Assembly (NCBI RefSeq): GCF_900964775.1
Contig: NC_041825.1
Coordinates: 5,988,001 to 6,052,000, forward strand
Origin: Scleropages formosus
Lineage: Eukaryota; Chordata; Actinopteri; Osteoglossiformes; Osteoglossidae
Length of the DNA: 64,000 nt
Direction: 5' to 3'
In this document: positions 24,170 to 36,280 of the stretch, piece by piece
Position numbering within the stretch: position 1 is the first letter of the stretch
Layout of the letters: the number at the start of each line of letters is the position of its first letter
Notes under the pieces: model-generated
Told to the model about the DNA's origin: nothing
What the model saw: the letters and a program-made list of their open reading frames with translations, nothing else
Databases searched by the model: none
Translations under genes and position numbers: made by a program

Positions 24170-27100
24170 TTCATTTACCCTAAAAGCTAAACTGTATCAT
24201 TTGTCTTGACACACAGCCTTGTTTTCTCAAGCCTCACCGCGTTTTCTCCAGGTCGGCGCCCATCTCCTGAGCCAGCCTGTGGAGGTCTACCAGCTCAGCG
24301 TGCACTCTTCTCCAGGCTGTCTTGTCCTCCATCAGACATCCCTCCATTACTGTGCGCAGCTCCTTCTCCTGCGACACCTGGCCCTGGAGGATTTCCACCT
24401 CCTCGCAGCGCTGCCAAGGGGCCGGACCGCGGCGGGATCAGAGCAAGAGAGCGAGAGCGACGTGAAGGCGGTCGATCGGTCGAGATGCAGATATGCTCTG
24501 CTGACGCGACTGCAGACTTCCAGGTGAGCTTTACCTTGTGCAGCTGTATGGCCATCTCCTGCATCTCGGCCTCCAGTCGGTCAGCGTAGGCCTGTTCCAA
24601 GGCATCGCTAGGGGGCCTGGCTCTGCTGTGCCACCTGGCAATGGCAGAAGTCATTTTCCGCTTGGGCCCAAAGAGCCTGGTGCAAGAAGAGCACAGGACA
24701 AAGACTATAAGACCCTCCCAAGTCTTACCTCCTTTTACCTTTTCTCCATCTAGTCTATCCATTTTCATATTAGCTCAAATGACAGTTGAGATGAAGTCCC
24801 GTCTTGTGCCTCATCAACACCGGTCCTTCTCCATTTAAAATGTGCTCATCAGCATCTAGACACAACTTAGGTGAATCTTACACAACCGAGTCAGTCGGAT
24901 AGCGGCTCACGTGCTGGGATTTGTTTACCGCTCGCATCTACTTGTACACAAAAACTATTTCCGATTACAGCAAAAATGATTCATCTGAACGACCGTCATC
25001 TAAGTTCACTGTAAATACCACCTACAGCTACAATCTGTTTACAACCTTCTGTTTATTAAACACAACAAATTAACATTCATTTAGAGGCCTCCCTACACTG
25101 TTTACCAGACATATGTTTTTTAATTCTGCATCATAATTATTACTTGGTTACATCCGCCGCACTTCCCCTGCAGTCAGTACAGATAAACGGAGGTTTTCCA
25201 ATAAGGAAACTCACGTGATGCCCACTTCCTTTAGATCGTTCTCGGTGAGGGTGAGGAATATGCGCAGGTCAATGTCCTGCTCCTCCAGCAAAGGGAGGTA
25301 CTTTGAGAAGCCAATCTGTTCAAGAAACTCAACCAAGTCCTAAGAGAGGACAGAGACGAATTGAGTCCGTCAACGAAAGGTTCCTCTTTTGTCTTTCAAG
25401 ATCAAGCTGTTGGAAGCTTTGACTCAAAGGTAATAGTAATAATAAAGATGCTGAATTAAGGCAAGCAAAGTGCACCAGGGATCAGAGCCCCGCATAGCAA
25501 GCAAGAGGCGAGATAGGGAGAAGGACGCTCTCACACACTCGTACCTTGGGGCCCGTGTAGGCAGGGTGTTGCCCGGCAAGCCCGGGCATCTGACAGGTGC
25601 CATTGCCGCCAATGCCAGAGATCTCGCTGCTTCCGTGGCGATTCCTGCCCTTGTGATGGTGACTCTTGCCCCGTCGGGCCGAGCTCCTCTTCGCCTGGTC
25701 GGAGTCCTGAGAGACAAACCGAGCCCACTGAAAACACCGAATCTGGTCGATCATGCGTTCGGTTAGCCTTTTATTCCAGTCATAGTTAAAGACTAATTAT
25801 GGTTTTAATTAGATGATTTTCAAGAACACTTTTCTCTGTAGATGGTCTACCTCGCTGCTCTCCAGCGAGGCCTCGTGACTCAGGCCTGCCATGCGAGGGA
25901 AGCCCTCGCTGCTGCTGCTGCTGCTCCTCATGGTGGGCATGTCATTGTAGAAGAAGGGGCTGTCGTCTACAGGAGGAAAACACCACGGTCAACAAGCATG
26001 CCTCCGCCAGGGAACTCTCTGGATTCCAAACTGTGCAAGGAGCTCCAAAGGGGATCCGGATGAATGAATTAATCTCTGCAACAAGAGAAGGTATCGAACA
26101 AGAAGGGAGGCAGACGCGAGCATCGACTCCTCGAAGATTCCATACCTCTGCTGCTGTTGCTCTGCCCGTCCAGCTCATTGATGGGCGAAGTGACGTCGCG
26201 GTTACAAATTCTATCGTTTTGCTCCCCCATGTCTCGGAATGTCACGTAGCCTGGGGGGGCCACTGTGGGTTCTGTGAGAACAGAGACAAACAATCCACAG
26301 GTCCTAACTCTGGTTAATAGATTAGGTATTATGCCTCTCACCAGGCTAGACATTCCATTCTTGAACACGTAACACAACCACTACGAAGACAACTACACAA
26401 TGCTGCTTGAATGTGTGTAAACCGCTCATCTCCCTTAGTTTTTACCATGAAATGTTTACTGAATCAGAACTAGTGTTTCTCATGTGACGTGTGTAATGAC
26501 CATTTCCACGCGTTGCTTTAGAGAAAAAACAGGCAAGTAGCGCAGGTGTAAAAAAATAAGTGAACCCCAGGTGTCACTGGTTAAACCAAGTATGTAAGTA
26601 GAACCAGGTATGTAAATCATCATTTATTAATTTCATAAGGTAGATTTAGATTTTATAATCTTAATTTTAATATTTTATACAATAACAACAACCATCCCCA
26701 TAGGGTTTACATACTTGCAGGAAGCACTACACGTAATATGTAATTACAGTTTTGAAAATAATTTTACTTTACACCAAAGTAATAACTTTATGTAGACATA
26801 TAGGCCACATAATATATGGCTTTTAGAATCTGGCTCTCCAGAAATGTTCTCAAAAACCACTGAAGAGCAGGTCTCATTTACATACCTCTGGCCTGCAGGG
26901 AACGGTAACAACTGTTCCCATAGCAACACATTACTACTCCGACGCTACGTTAAAATCACTGCAACATGCACCTAAGTCCTTAAGGTCTCAGTGAAAGTGT
27001 TTTTTTCTCTTTTTCTGGCAGAAAATGTGTCAGAGATGATATTTATCGTGCCTTTTTTTTTTCCTCTTTTGCTCAAGATCTAAAGTCTGTTGTAGATTAA

Positions 27101-29040
27101 AATCCTTTAGTCCAGACCAAGACAAGTCATGGAGCTACTGTTGTATCAGCTGTGCTGTGACCTTTGGCACAGTAAACCAGGAATCCTGGTTCTTATTTTC
27201 GCTTCGGTTGTGTCAAGAAATCGTAAGGGGCGATAAGCAGAGAGCACAAGAAGCCCAAAGAGGAACGACGTGCAGTGTAAACGCTACCGTAGTGTCTGCC
27301 GGTGCCTCCCACTCCAAACTTGGCTATGGCCTGTGGTCCATCGTGAATGCTGGGCCCCTTGATTTTGCTGCGGGCGAGGCGTGGCCTTCGGGGAGCGCTG
27401 TCCGAGTCTTCAGAAGAGCTGAGGTCCTCAAAGTGCCCTGATACCAACACCGAAGGGGAGACACAAAACCCACCCTGGAGTTCACCAATGAGACTGTGAG
27501 GCCAAAAAGGAAGAGCGAATCCCCAGCGGCTGAGCGATAATAAAGCTTCAGCGCTTTGCAGCCCGACACACACTTGCCCCCCCCATGGTTTTCCCCCTTC
27601 GTTACCTGCTTTGGACCTGGCACAATGCATGTCGATGAGGCTGGCAATCTTGGTGTGACCATAGAGAATGGCCAGGGCACGGGCTGTCTCGCCCTTAGCA
27701 TTCCTCTCTTCCACCTTTACCCCCTGAGAAGGATGGGGAAAAAAGACTTGAGTCGCGCCAACAAGCGAGATGTAACACTGAGACAGTACGGGTAGCACAC
27801 TCACGTGCTCTAGGAGGTACTGAGCGATTATTTCATGTCCTGAAGCAGCGGCCTCCATTAAGAGGGAGAATTCAGAAATGGGTTCCCTGATGGAGAGAGA
27901 CACCTCTTACTCCCTGCACCGACAAACCGGGAGACGAGTCAGCGCGAACCTTGCCACGCGTGTTGAGAAGCTCCTCTTTAACAGCACTCTGTTCTCAACG
28001 TCAAAGTGACTCACTTGATGTTGGCATTGGCATTATTGTCCAGCAGGAACTTCACCATCTGCTGATGTCCAGTGCTGGTACAGTGGAACAGAGCCGTCCA
28101 GCCCCTCGCATCCTTCATTTCCATCTCTGCACCTTGCTTTGTTCGGCATCCAGAAAAAACCATTTGCGTCACGCGTTAGTTGCACAGAGAACGGCCGTTC
28201 CTCGCTGACGACATACCGCGATCTATAATTCAACGATGCCCTTTTCGTGGCGGCATCTACGAGAGTCGAAGAAGGAAGGTAATGCGAAAAGGTGTCCCTC
28301 ACCTGCAGCAGGAAGTAGGCAATGCTCTCGTTTCCACAGCTGGCTGCCAGCATAAGAGGCGTCTGCCCCTTAGGGGTGGTGGCGTTCACATTCACTCCGG
28401 CCTCAAGCAAAAGGTTTGCAATGTTGTCATGCCCAATATAGGCAGCGTACATCAGAGGAGTCCATCCACCGATGTTCTTACAGTCCAGGTCTACGTCTCG
28501 TCTGTACAGTGACAATAAAACGACAAATAACTACGAATAGCACAACGAGTCCGCAAAAGATCCACTGGAACGGATAAGGGGAGCTGCGCAGAACCAATCG
28601 CTCAAAATGATGGCAGGCAGCAGAGCGGTTAAGGGCCATCAAACAGCAATGGGAAGATCCAAAGTTTAAATCCCGCTCCTGTTATGGTACCCCTGCTCAA
28701 GGCACTCGCTCCAGCTGGACTGGAGCGTACATCTCGGGATGTACAGAGCTAATATTGTGTCACCTTAGATAAAGGTACCAGCCAAATAAAGGTCCGTAAT
28801 AATGATGCTGCGAGACCACAGGTCTGCGAGTTAAAAAGGAAACTGGAACAAACAGGCCGTCCACCTGCGGATGCATTCCGCCACCACGTCGTACTGGCCG
28901 ATGGAGCAGGCGGTGTGGAGGTCCAGGGGAACGTCGAGTTCCTCGAGGCGCACTAACTGCCCTCCGGTGCCCCCCAGCCACAAGGACAGGCTGGCGCCCA
29001 GCTGCTCCGACTCGCTGGCTTCGTCACTCAGCTCCGACAT
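23265..29040 (-). CDS. ANKS3: Ankyrin repeat and SAM domain-containing protein 3, complete
   Basis: ANKS3 is a ciliary/vesicular scaffold known to partner ANKS6, NEK8 and BICC1. Coding exons (minus) are 28865-29040, 28303-28501, 28015-28136, 27805-27886, 27606-27723, 27288-27437, 26146-26271, 25851-25966, 25545-25706, 25215-25339, 24535-24676, 24238-24410, 23808-23863, 23545-23625 and 23265-23347. Phases are consistent and give 636 aa. It starts MSELSDEASESEQLG. About six ankyrin repeats follow (LHTACSIGQYDVVAECIRR, WTPLMYAAYIGHDNIANLLL, TPLMLAASCGNESIAYFLL, WTALFHCTSTGHQQMVKFLL, LLMEAAASGHEIIAQYLLEH, ARALAILYGHTKIASLID). A serine-rich linker comes next. The SAM domain contains LVEFLEQIGFSKYLPLLEE, DIDLRIFLTLTENDLKEVGI and LFGPKRKMTSAIARWHS. 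The end is coiled coil, including ILEEFKSLGLTELMLKMEAY and NLQVLTQSLRRLSTAEK, and stops at ENWEAS, matching the human C terminus in layout. The last acceptor (cttcaag) was chosen because it keeps this conserved frame. Confidence 0.95.
24012..24125 (-). repeat. SINE fragment (tRNA-like head)
   Basis: The plus strand reads gaccaaggctgctaaaaggg, aggattcaaacctccgtcc and ctcgaaccattacatca. This is the reverse complement of the head of the tRNA-type SINE found elsewhere in the window. A long A tract follows at about 24128-24164. It lies in an ANKS3 intron. Confidence 0.5.
28618..28800 (+). repeat. Divergent tRNA-type SINE in ANKS3 intron 1
   Basis: It contains cagcagagcggttaaggg, a B-box-like tttaaatcccgctcctgt and cccctgctcaaggcactcgc, in the same order as the better preserved copies at 32163 and 33543. 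The tail is weak. Confidence 0.55.
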
Positions 29041-29850
29041 CCTCCAGGGCGGCGCTCCTGTGCTCCCACACACACACACACACACGTCACATGATCACAC
29101 TGACACACCCTCCCTGGGGTCACCAGCAGCACCATGCTGACAACAGGCCACATGGTGATCTACTATGGTACCACTTCTCCACTGATATGACCGGTGGGGG
29201 GGGGGGGGGGAGGCTCAATTCATCTACAATAAAATGCAAATTAAACACACCCATGATGAAATGTTGTGTAAAAACTGGCTCAGATTATGTCTAGACAATC
29301 ACACTGTAACTTTACTGCAGATAACATCTTAGGTACTTTATATAGCAGAAATAAATTAGAATTATTACAGTTACATTGAAAAGATGCAGCCATGATGATA
29401 ATATATAACTCTTTACACATAAATCAGTTAAGCTCAGTGATAGTAATAAGAATATGTTAAACCATCAATACAGAGAATTTATATACAAAATGTAGTACCC
29501 AAGTTACAATGTCAACTTTTCATTAATTACCAGTTAGCGTTCAGACTCCAGTCTCCTTTTGCTGGAAACTTGTGTGGATTACAAACACAAACTAACACGG
29601 TCTCATGCAGTCACACCTTTGTTACAGGAAACTGTGCTCGAGTGTCTGGGATTTGTAGTCATTCGTGTTTGTCAGTTTGGTGCGTTTCGGCGGTAACGTC
29701 ACACAAAAGTAAACTTCAATTCCCATACGCACAAAAAAAGCACAGCGGTCATGTGATCAACGACCAATCGAGAGTGAATTCGTCATGACGTCACATTTAA
29801 ACGTCAGCGTAGTAAACGGAAAGTAGTAATCGTGAATGTTTGGGAAATGT
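29041..29850 (-). promoter_or_regulatory. ANKS3 5' region with candidate promoter
   Basis: An acceptor-like gggagcacag lies about 17 nt upstream of the ANKS3 ATG, suggesting an upstream untranslated exon. The likely promoter is near 29690-29830, where a consensus CRE (tgacgtca, 29786-29793), another acgtcac motif (about 29696) and a CCAAT motif (29764) cluster. A (CA)n tract lies at 29069-29086 and a 15-G run at about 29196-29210. Confidence 0.4.
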
Positions 29851-30479
29851 AATTTTGCCGTTTATTCTTTTATTGAAATATTTTTTGAATGTTTACACCA
29901 AATGTGTGAATGTTGTTGTTTAATCACGTTAAGTATAAGCTGCCTTTAGCACACTTCAGCAAGATATATGGTAATGACGTATATCAGCTGTAACTGTTTC
30001 CCTTTCCTGTTATTTGTCATGATTATTGTCATTTAAATGTTATTCTGTTTTCCCCATATATGTTAAGCACCCGTTTTACTCAGTGTAACAGTAAGGCAGT
30101 AGAAAGCTTCCTGACAAATGATGTCATATTGAGCTGATTACAAAAACACACTCGTTCTCAGAGTGTGTCAGTAGTTCGGTACTTTACAGCCACTGGAAAG
30201 TTCTAGAAAGTACCAGAATATTCTAGAAAGCATCAGATCCATAAAGGTACTGGAATATTTGCTGCTCGGAGCCTGGGGTCAAAATTTGCCAAAATTTGCT
30301 AATTTCAAGAATGTGGAATATTTTTCTAATAACTGACATATAGTACGTACTAACGTCAAAATGTTTAGCTTAACAAAACTGAATGGAAAATGCAAAAAAT
30401 TGACATAATACAATTTCTGTTGAATTAATTTATCGTTGATATGTGCATACAGCACTGATAATGTTATTTACTATTGCGT

Positions 30480-30690
30480 AGAAGCGGTGCCACGCAGATC
30501 TTGGCCTACAGTTTTGGACCTCGGTTCAAGTCTGGCTCTGTCTGCATGGCGTTCCATGTTTTCAATGTGTTTCTCACTACAGTCTAAGGATACATGTGGA
30601 AGAACGTGGTGGTAAACCACTTCCAAATTCTTCCCTGCCTTTAAACTACGTGTGCGCTCGCCAGAATTGACTTCAGCCAGATGGCACCGA
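30480..30690 (+). repeat. Degraded V-type SINE
   Basis: Pieces include tcggttcaagtctggctctg and gtttctcactacagtctaag. They follow the order of the V-type SINE B box and central domain, with many substitutions. The surrounding intergenic DNA (29851-33072) shows no gene. Confidence 0.4.
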
Positions 30691-31676
30691 GCCGACCGTA
30701 TGTAAGTATAACGGTTTTGTGCCTAACAGTAGGAATCAGAATGAAAACACACAAACAATGATGGAAATCAGGACACTCCGTACACCGAAACTCAGGCTTT
30801 TGTTCAGAAAGATGGCGAGCAATCCAGCGTTCAGGCTGGTGAAGCTCCTTTCTCTACATCCAAACAAGGATTATGGCCTTTACCAGAGGTCCATGATTAG
30901 AGTGGCATGATTATTGATTAAGCATCTAATGTGTGCAGTGTTTCCGGGGGGGGGGGATCTGGCAGGATCTGGACAACAACAAAATGTACCGCACCAAGAT
31001 TTGTCACTAATGATGATTGCCAGGTTCTTAGTCATGAAGCTTCGAAGGTGACCAGCATCAATCTCGCCAAAGATAACGCTAAGATCCTGAAAGGATGATG
31101 ATTTATCCAAAAGATAAATGAGGTCAGTCTTGGTCATCCTGTGTACGAGATAATTAACAAGTCCCTAGCGAGATATTTATGAGAGATAAGAGGTAATAGA
31201 TGATGAAGGTGATTCTAAACATCAAAGCAGCAAGCCATGAGCCTTTGTGGCCTCCTGTTATGAAGTCAAGCTTGAGTGTCTCCATATGATTCAGTATGTC
31301 AGTGAGATGAAAGGCCATCCAGTATGAAACGGGATGCATTACCAGGGCAGGAAAATGTCACATTTATTCATGTTGAATGTTGCAGACAGATGAAGAAAAA
31401 TGAGGACCCAAGAGAGATGCTGCTGTGATGAACAAAGGGAGTCTGGTGACTGAGAGCAGGACGGTCTCTGTGAGCTCTTCTCCTGCTCTGAAAGTACACT
31501 GCTGCTGTCACCGTGTGGCTCTGACACACCACCCGAGAGCGGGCAGCGCGGTCCTCTTCGATGCGATTGCCTTTGCAGCTGGAGATGTAGGTACGCGTCA
31601 TTTTCTCATGGCATAAATAATAAATAAAAGGAAGCGCTTATTGGGTACAGAGTCCAGTTTTACAGGACTACTTCCC

Positions 31677-31880
31677 ATTTACTTACATCGATTCATTCAG
31701 CAGACACTTTTCTCCATTGTGACTTACAGTTTTGAGCTACTTACAATTATTTACCCATTTATACAGCTGGGTAGTTCTAGGGTAAATACCTTACTCAAGG
31801 GTAATACAGCTGGAGGTGGGAATTGAACCTGTGATCTTCAAGGCCAAAGGTAGCAGATCTAACTATTACACCAGCTAACC
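31677..31880 (-). repeat. tRNA-type SINE, antisense copy
   Basis: The plus strand runs from attcattcagcagacactt through ttacccatttatacagctg and taccttactcaagggtaat to ggaattgaacctgtgat. This is the reverse complement of the tail, body and B box of the family. Confidence 0.75.
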
Positions 31881-31927
31881 CTCTAGGCATTAGTGAGCAG
31901 CACTTCGCTCCATCATTGCCAAGGCCA

Positions 31928-32095
31928 GTCATGTATGTCCATCCATCCATCCATCTTCCTCCGCTATCCGAGGCCGGGTCGCGGGGGCAGCAGTCCGAGC
32001 AGAGTCCTCCAGACTTCCCTCTCCCCGCACACCTCCTCCAGTTCCCCTGGGGAAACCCCAAGGCATTCCCAGGCCAGCCGGGAGACATAGTCACG
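31928..32095 (-). mobile_element. Fragment of a Rex3/RTE-like LINE 3' end
   Basis: A (CATC)n run, equivalent to a GATG tail on the minus strand, is followed by gaggccgggtcgcgggggca and sequence on to ccaggccagccgggagacat. Rex3-type elements are known to end in GATG repeats. Only the 3' end is present. Confidence 0.6.
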
Positions 32096-32162
32096 TATGT
32101 GATGTGTTATACTGCACCATTAGTCGTTTCTTCAGTACTGCACATCGTAACTTGCAGCAACA

Positions 32163-32370
32163 GCTGGTAGCATAGTGCTCAGAGCTGCTGGAGGTGGGAT
32201 TCAACTGCTTTGGGCCCAAAGGTTGCAGGTTTGAATCCCACCTCTAGCTGTAGTGCCCCTGAGCAAGGTACTTTCCTTAAAATTGCTCTGATAAAATTAC
32301 CCAGCTGTATAGATGGATAAATAATTGTAAGTTGCTCTGGAGCATCAGCTAAATTAATAAAGCCAGAAAC
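32163..32370 (+). repeat. tRNA-type SINE
   Basis: Head ggtagcatagtgctcagagc, B-box region aggtttgaatcccacctcta, body ccctgagcaaggtactttcc and tail ttgctctggagcatcagcta then aattaataaa. Confidence 0.75.
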
Positions 32371-33072
32371 AAATGGTTGCTTAGGCTCCATGCATCTGCA
32401 GCACTACTTTAGTTCTTGGTTTTACATGTGATGTAGCTAACATGTCTTTGTTCTCTTTGTGCTTGTCAGAGCTCCTCAGAAGCGTTCCAGTAAATCTCTG
32501 ATCATTTTACACTGAGGGTTTTAATTTGGTACTGCAAACATCTGCCAAGGACAACTGTCACAGCGTAAAAGGCAGACAGCTGCTGACAGTCTTCCGAACG
32601 TCACTGGTCTCCAAAATGAGGTATGGCTGCAGGGTCCCTGGCAGCAGCTTCGGTCCCAATGACTTCCTGCGACTGTAGATGAGGAGCTATCGCCTCCTAG
32701 AGGTGAGGTGTGATGTTTCTGTCCCGTGTTAGGAGGCGGGAGGCTACAACCTGAAAAGTATACACTAGTATAACTTTTCAGATGAAATACATCTACATAT
32801 CAGTTATATTTTACCAAATATTAATGTAGACCTGCAGTCAACTGATACTATGTTTGAATGGACTTTTCTGTTCAGAACAAGTTGAAAACCTGTTGCATTC
32901 CTCTGCAGATATGGTCACTTGCTTTGTCACTCAACTCGATGGTTAATAGTATTACTTCCGGAACGTGCAGGTGCTTTGGAGGCTGTAGCATCAGTACTCA
33001 AACAGCCAGCCTTATTTTCCAACTACTGCAATCAGGATCCATTTCAAATGACTCTCAAACTAAGTTTCATAT

Positions 33073-33078
33073 TTTATT
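33073..33078 (-). terminator. Candidate poly(A) signal for the C8orf33-type gene
   Basis: TTTATT on the plus strand gives AATAAA on the minus strand, about 120 nt past the stop codon at 33196. Confidence 0.6.
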
Positions 33079-33195
33079 AAAGAAAAAGAGATATACTTCT
33101 TACAGCCACAGTAAAATGGTCTTATTCTCCACAAAGCACAGATAAAGACTGAAGTATTTGCATCATCAGGCACTTGAGTAGGACAGGAGAGTGGA

Positions 33196-35100
33196 TCAGA
33201 AGAAGCTGAAACAGAACTCCTCCTGGGAAGGGGTGAAGACGAATCTCTCACTATCGGACCTGGGCCCCCCCTCTGGAGTCTGGGTCTCACTCTGGCCCTG
33301 ATCGCTCTGCTTTTGCCCCTGGCTCTGCCTTCTGCACTCTGCTCTTCTCCGGAAGACGGGCTTCTTGATGGGCTCCGACACAGCGGTGACACGGGCCGAC
33401 TTCACAGCTACGAGTGAAACAGCAGGATGGTTTGCGAGGGTGAAGGAAACACTTCACCAACGGTACAGCGCTAAGACAAGAATTGATTCGCTGATTCAAT
33501 GTGTCTTCTGTAGTCCCTGTGAGACCATTCCATGCACCCTGTTGGGGGCAGCTGATAGTGCAGTACTTAGAGCTGCTGCCTTTGGACCCCCAAGATTGCA
33601 GGTTTGAATCCCACCTTCAGCTATAATACCCTTGAGCAAGGTACTTATAGTAAAATTTCTCAAAAAAAAAACTTGCCCCACTATGTAATTGTGTAAATAA
33701 TTGTAAGTAACTTAACACTGTACACTGCTTTGGAGAAAAGCATCAGATAAATGAATAAATGTTCCGTGCTGATTGTGCTGCGCTGCTTAGGTCTGGAGGG
33801 TTTGACGAGTCATGTGTATGCGAGTTCTGTCCTGGCAGGAGAATGATGGCAAGGATGAGGGGAGAAGCTCTGTGTCATCATGACGGTTTTCATTTACATG
33901 TTCTCACAGTGCATCTGTGCTTTTAATATTCTGCTTAACTGCAGAGTTTCCACCTCTCTGTTCTGAACCACACTGCTCTTCCACACCACACTCTTGCAAC
34001 CTGCACCCCATTTCTAAGACAATATTTGCTACAAGCCTTAAGGCAATGAAAGGAAACATTTCACTGTCCCTTTTCAGAATACTCACCTTCCTTAATTAGT
34101 TTAACTTGTCTGGCATTTTCCTCTTCCATCTTTTTCCTGTAGTCACCAAACACGGTCCTCATCACCTGCCTCTTCTTCGCAAGGTGGGCTTTACCGCTAC
34201 GCAGGGTCTTTAGAGCTCGAGAAGCTTCCTCCACTATGGCAGTAAGTATGTGCAAAGCCTTATTACTTAAAATAAACGCACACTCCTGTACAGCCTGTGT
34301 TTGCTTTCAGTGGACATCTCCAAGTATGCTGAGTTAAAGACCTGCTTTTCTACAATTGTTTAGTGAAGTATTTTTATGCAGTAACACTTACTCTGTTTAG
34401 GGGTTGATTTCTGTGTTCTCAGGCCCAGCTCCAGCTGTTCGATACACCAGTCAAGTTCTCTGGCCAGCATCTGCTCTGCAGTCTGTAACACACCAGGCAT
34501 TGCAGTTACAGCGTCTCCCACGAGGTTTCCGTCTTTAATTGAACATGTTAAATGCACGGCGTAACTTACCAGCACACACACTGGTTCTGCTGTGCTACTG
34601 GATGCTCCACTCTGGGATGCCACTGTTGTTTTGTTCTGGCCTTCAGTTCCCTCTGACTTTTTCTTCTTCTTCCTGGGTTTCTTCTTCTTGACTGTGGAAT
34701 CCGCAGACTTTGTGCTCTGCTCAGTGTCCTGTGAATTGTCAACGGCACCAACACCAGGGTCTCCCTGTCCCACAGACGCTGCCGTGTCAGCGCCTGGACC
34801 AGCCTCGACTGGCGTCTCTGAAGGTATGTGGAAGTTAAAGGTGAAGCCCTCTCCCTGGCCTGTTGAAGGAGCTGCGGCCCCCCGAGCGCCAGGTTCCTGA
34901 GCGGCAGGATTCATTCCGGCAGTTTCTGCACCCTGCATCGTTGTGCCATCTGGGAAGAAGTTGAAGACGAAGGAGTTGTTGCTGGGAGCCCAGATGAACC
35001 CTCTATCGTCCCTGCTGGATCGGGGATGTGCCGCCCTCGCTGCGAACACACCGCGTCCACTGCAGGTTGGCACCTGTTCCACAGCACGTTCACCAAACAT
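33196..35100 (-). CDS. UPF0488 protein, C8orf33 homologue
   Basis: The function of the family is unknown. Coding exons (minus) are 34570-35100, 34392-34482, 34087-34233 and 33196-33407, phases consistent, about 326 aa if translation starts at the ATG at 35100. The first exon is low-complexity, with two aromatic motifs (SFVFNFFPDG and GFTFNFHIPSE) and a lysine block (KKKKPRKKKKK). The next exons carry the family core: ELDWCIEQLELGLRTQKSTP, then RALKTLRSGKAHLAKKRQVM and RTVFGDYRKKMEEENARQV. The last exon ends in SQEEFCFSFF, matching the EEFRFNFF terminus I recall for human C8orf33. The start is uncertain: an upstream exon could splice into this open frame, which reads into a duplicated copy of the gene (see 35152-35691). 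Low-complexity composition makes the first 140 residues hard to align. Confidence 0.8.
33543..33762 (+). repeat. tRNA-type SINE in intron of the C8orf33-type gene
   Basis: Head gatagtgcagtacttagagc, B-box region aggtttgaatcccaccttca, body cccttgagcaaggtacttat and tail ctttggagaaaagcatcaga then taaatgaataaatg. Confidence 0.8.
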
Positions 35101-35151
35101 TTGCTTCTCAGAGTAAATGACAGTGCGAGTGGCAGAAGGTCTCCCCTTTAC

Positions 35152-35691
35152 CCGTGCGCGTCTGTCCCTCGCGGTCGTCCGTCATCCGTCGCCCGTAGTC
35201 GCCAAACACCATCTGCATCACCTGCCTCTTCCTCAGCGACGGGGTCCTGCGGGAGCGCAGCACGCCGAGCGCTCGCCGGCTCTCCTTCGCTGTGTGCGGG
35301 CCACATTTCAGGGAGATGAGGTGATGTGGAGCACAAGCGAGACGAACAAAGTCTAGACATGGTGGTGCAGACATATATACACACACACACACACTTTCTC
35401 ACCTTCCTGGGGAGTGACTATCTGTCAACAAGCTTCTCTCAAGCTGTTGGATGCACCAGTCAAGTTCATCTTGCAAAGTCCCCCCAAGGAGCCTTCAGTG
35501 ATCATTACAAAAACCATGTTGCACCACACAGGTTATACTATAACTACAAAAACTCTGACATGTTGTTTTCTCTCCCACTATGTCCAAATTAGAGAAGAAA
35601 AAAAACGGGAAATCTATTCATTTTGTTTTGACTGAGAATCCAACATAATATTCATTACACAACAAGTTAAGTCGAGCGTTACCTCCTCCAT
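35152..35691 (-). pseudogene. Second, degraded copy of C8orf33 core exons
   Basis: Two exon-like blocks repeat the core of the gene immediately downstream. Block 35403-35476 encodes DELDWCIQQLERSLL and ends at a donor (ccaggaag then gtgaga). Block 35152-35289 follows a cacacag acceptor and encodes ESRRALGVLRSRRTPSLRK and RQVMQMVFGDYGRRM, ending at gtaaag. A short ATGGAGGAG exon with a gtaacg donor lies at 35683-35691. The splice phases do not join: the first block leaves phase 2, whereas the second needs phase 1. A likely continuation at about 35064, in the phase seen in the intact copy, also changes frame before reaching the FVFNFF motif. It therefore looks like a tandem duplicate that has lost its frame, unless the assembly has small indels here. 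Confidence 0.6.
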
Positions 35692-35779
35692 GGCAGAGTA
35701 AGTCCCTTATATCAGCCAAAAAATGAGAGCAGACAGAACTGCGCTTATAGAGCATTTAAAACACACAAACATACACACA

Positions 35780-35960
35780 CTTGCTGAGCGAACGGGCCTC
35801 CAGCTATTGATGCAAGTTTACCTCACGAACGAGCGACACGTTAGTTCGCGCAGCGCTTCATTTCTACGCGCACAGCCAACGGGAGCGCGGTGACGTCACA
35901 CTCTGTCCGTCCGCACTTCTGTCCGTTCGGAACAAGCGTATCAGAGTTTCGAAGTTCCGC
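35780..35960 (-). promoter_or_regulatory. CpG-rich promoter region with CRE, upstream of C8orf33-type gene
   Basis: A short CpG-rich island contains a consensus CRE, tgacgtca, at 35891-35898. It lies upstream (minus sense) of the ATGGAGGAG exon and is the best promoter candidate for the duplicated C8orf33 locus. Confidence 0.45.
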
Positions 35961-36280
35961 TATGCTATTATTATTGTGGCGCGCAGCGGTCTGTGGTCGG
36001 ATGGGATGAACAAGGACGCACCGGCAGCGTCCGTAACGAACGTTTTATTAGACACAGGAAACTAATGCTCTGAGACCAAGAACCTCGTTTTCTCGCAGAG
36101 AGGCACCTTAAACCATCCTTGCCAGTCTCCATAGCGACCTCGGGATTTATGATGACTCTTTATTTTGCCTGTAATCCCCCCCAGTGGTTGGACACTTTAT
36201 TCACATTTTCCCATAATGCAACTATTTACATTAAACGAGTTTCCCGCTCAAACTCCCGCCCGGTAACGCGGGTCGTTACA

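Noticed and set aside
24295-24768. 157-codon minus-strand open frame read as one exon
   Set aside because: It runs through an intron between two true ANKS3 exons (24535-24676 and 24238-24410). The middle part changes frame relative to the conserved protein.
31339-31616. Overlapping open frames on both strands near 31.4-31.6 kb
   Set aside because: They are short, without family resemblance, and sit in a repeat-rich intergenic stretch. No splice partners were found.
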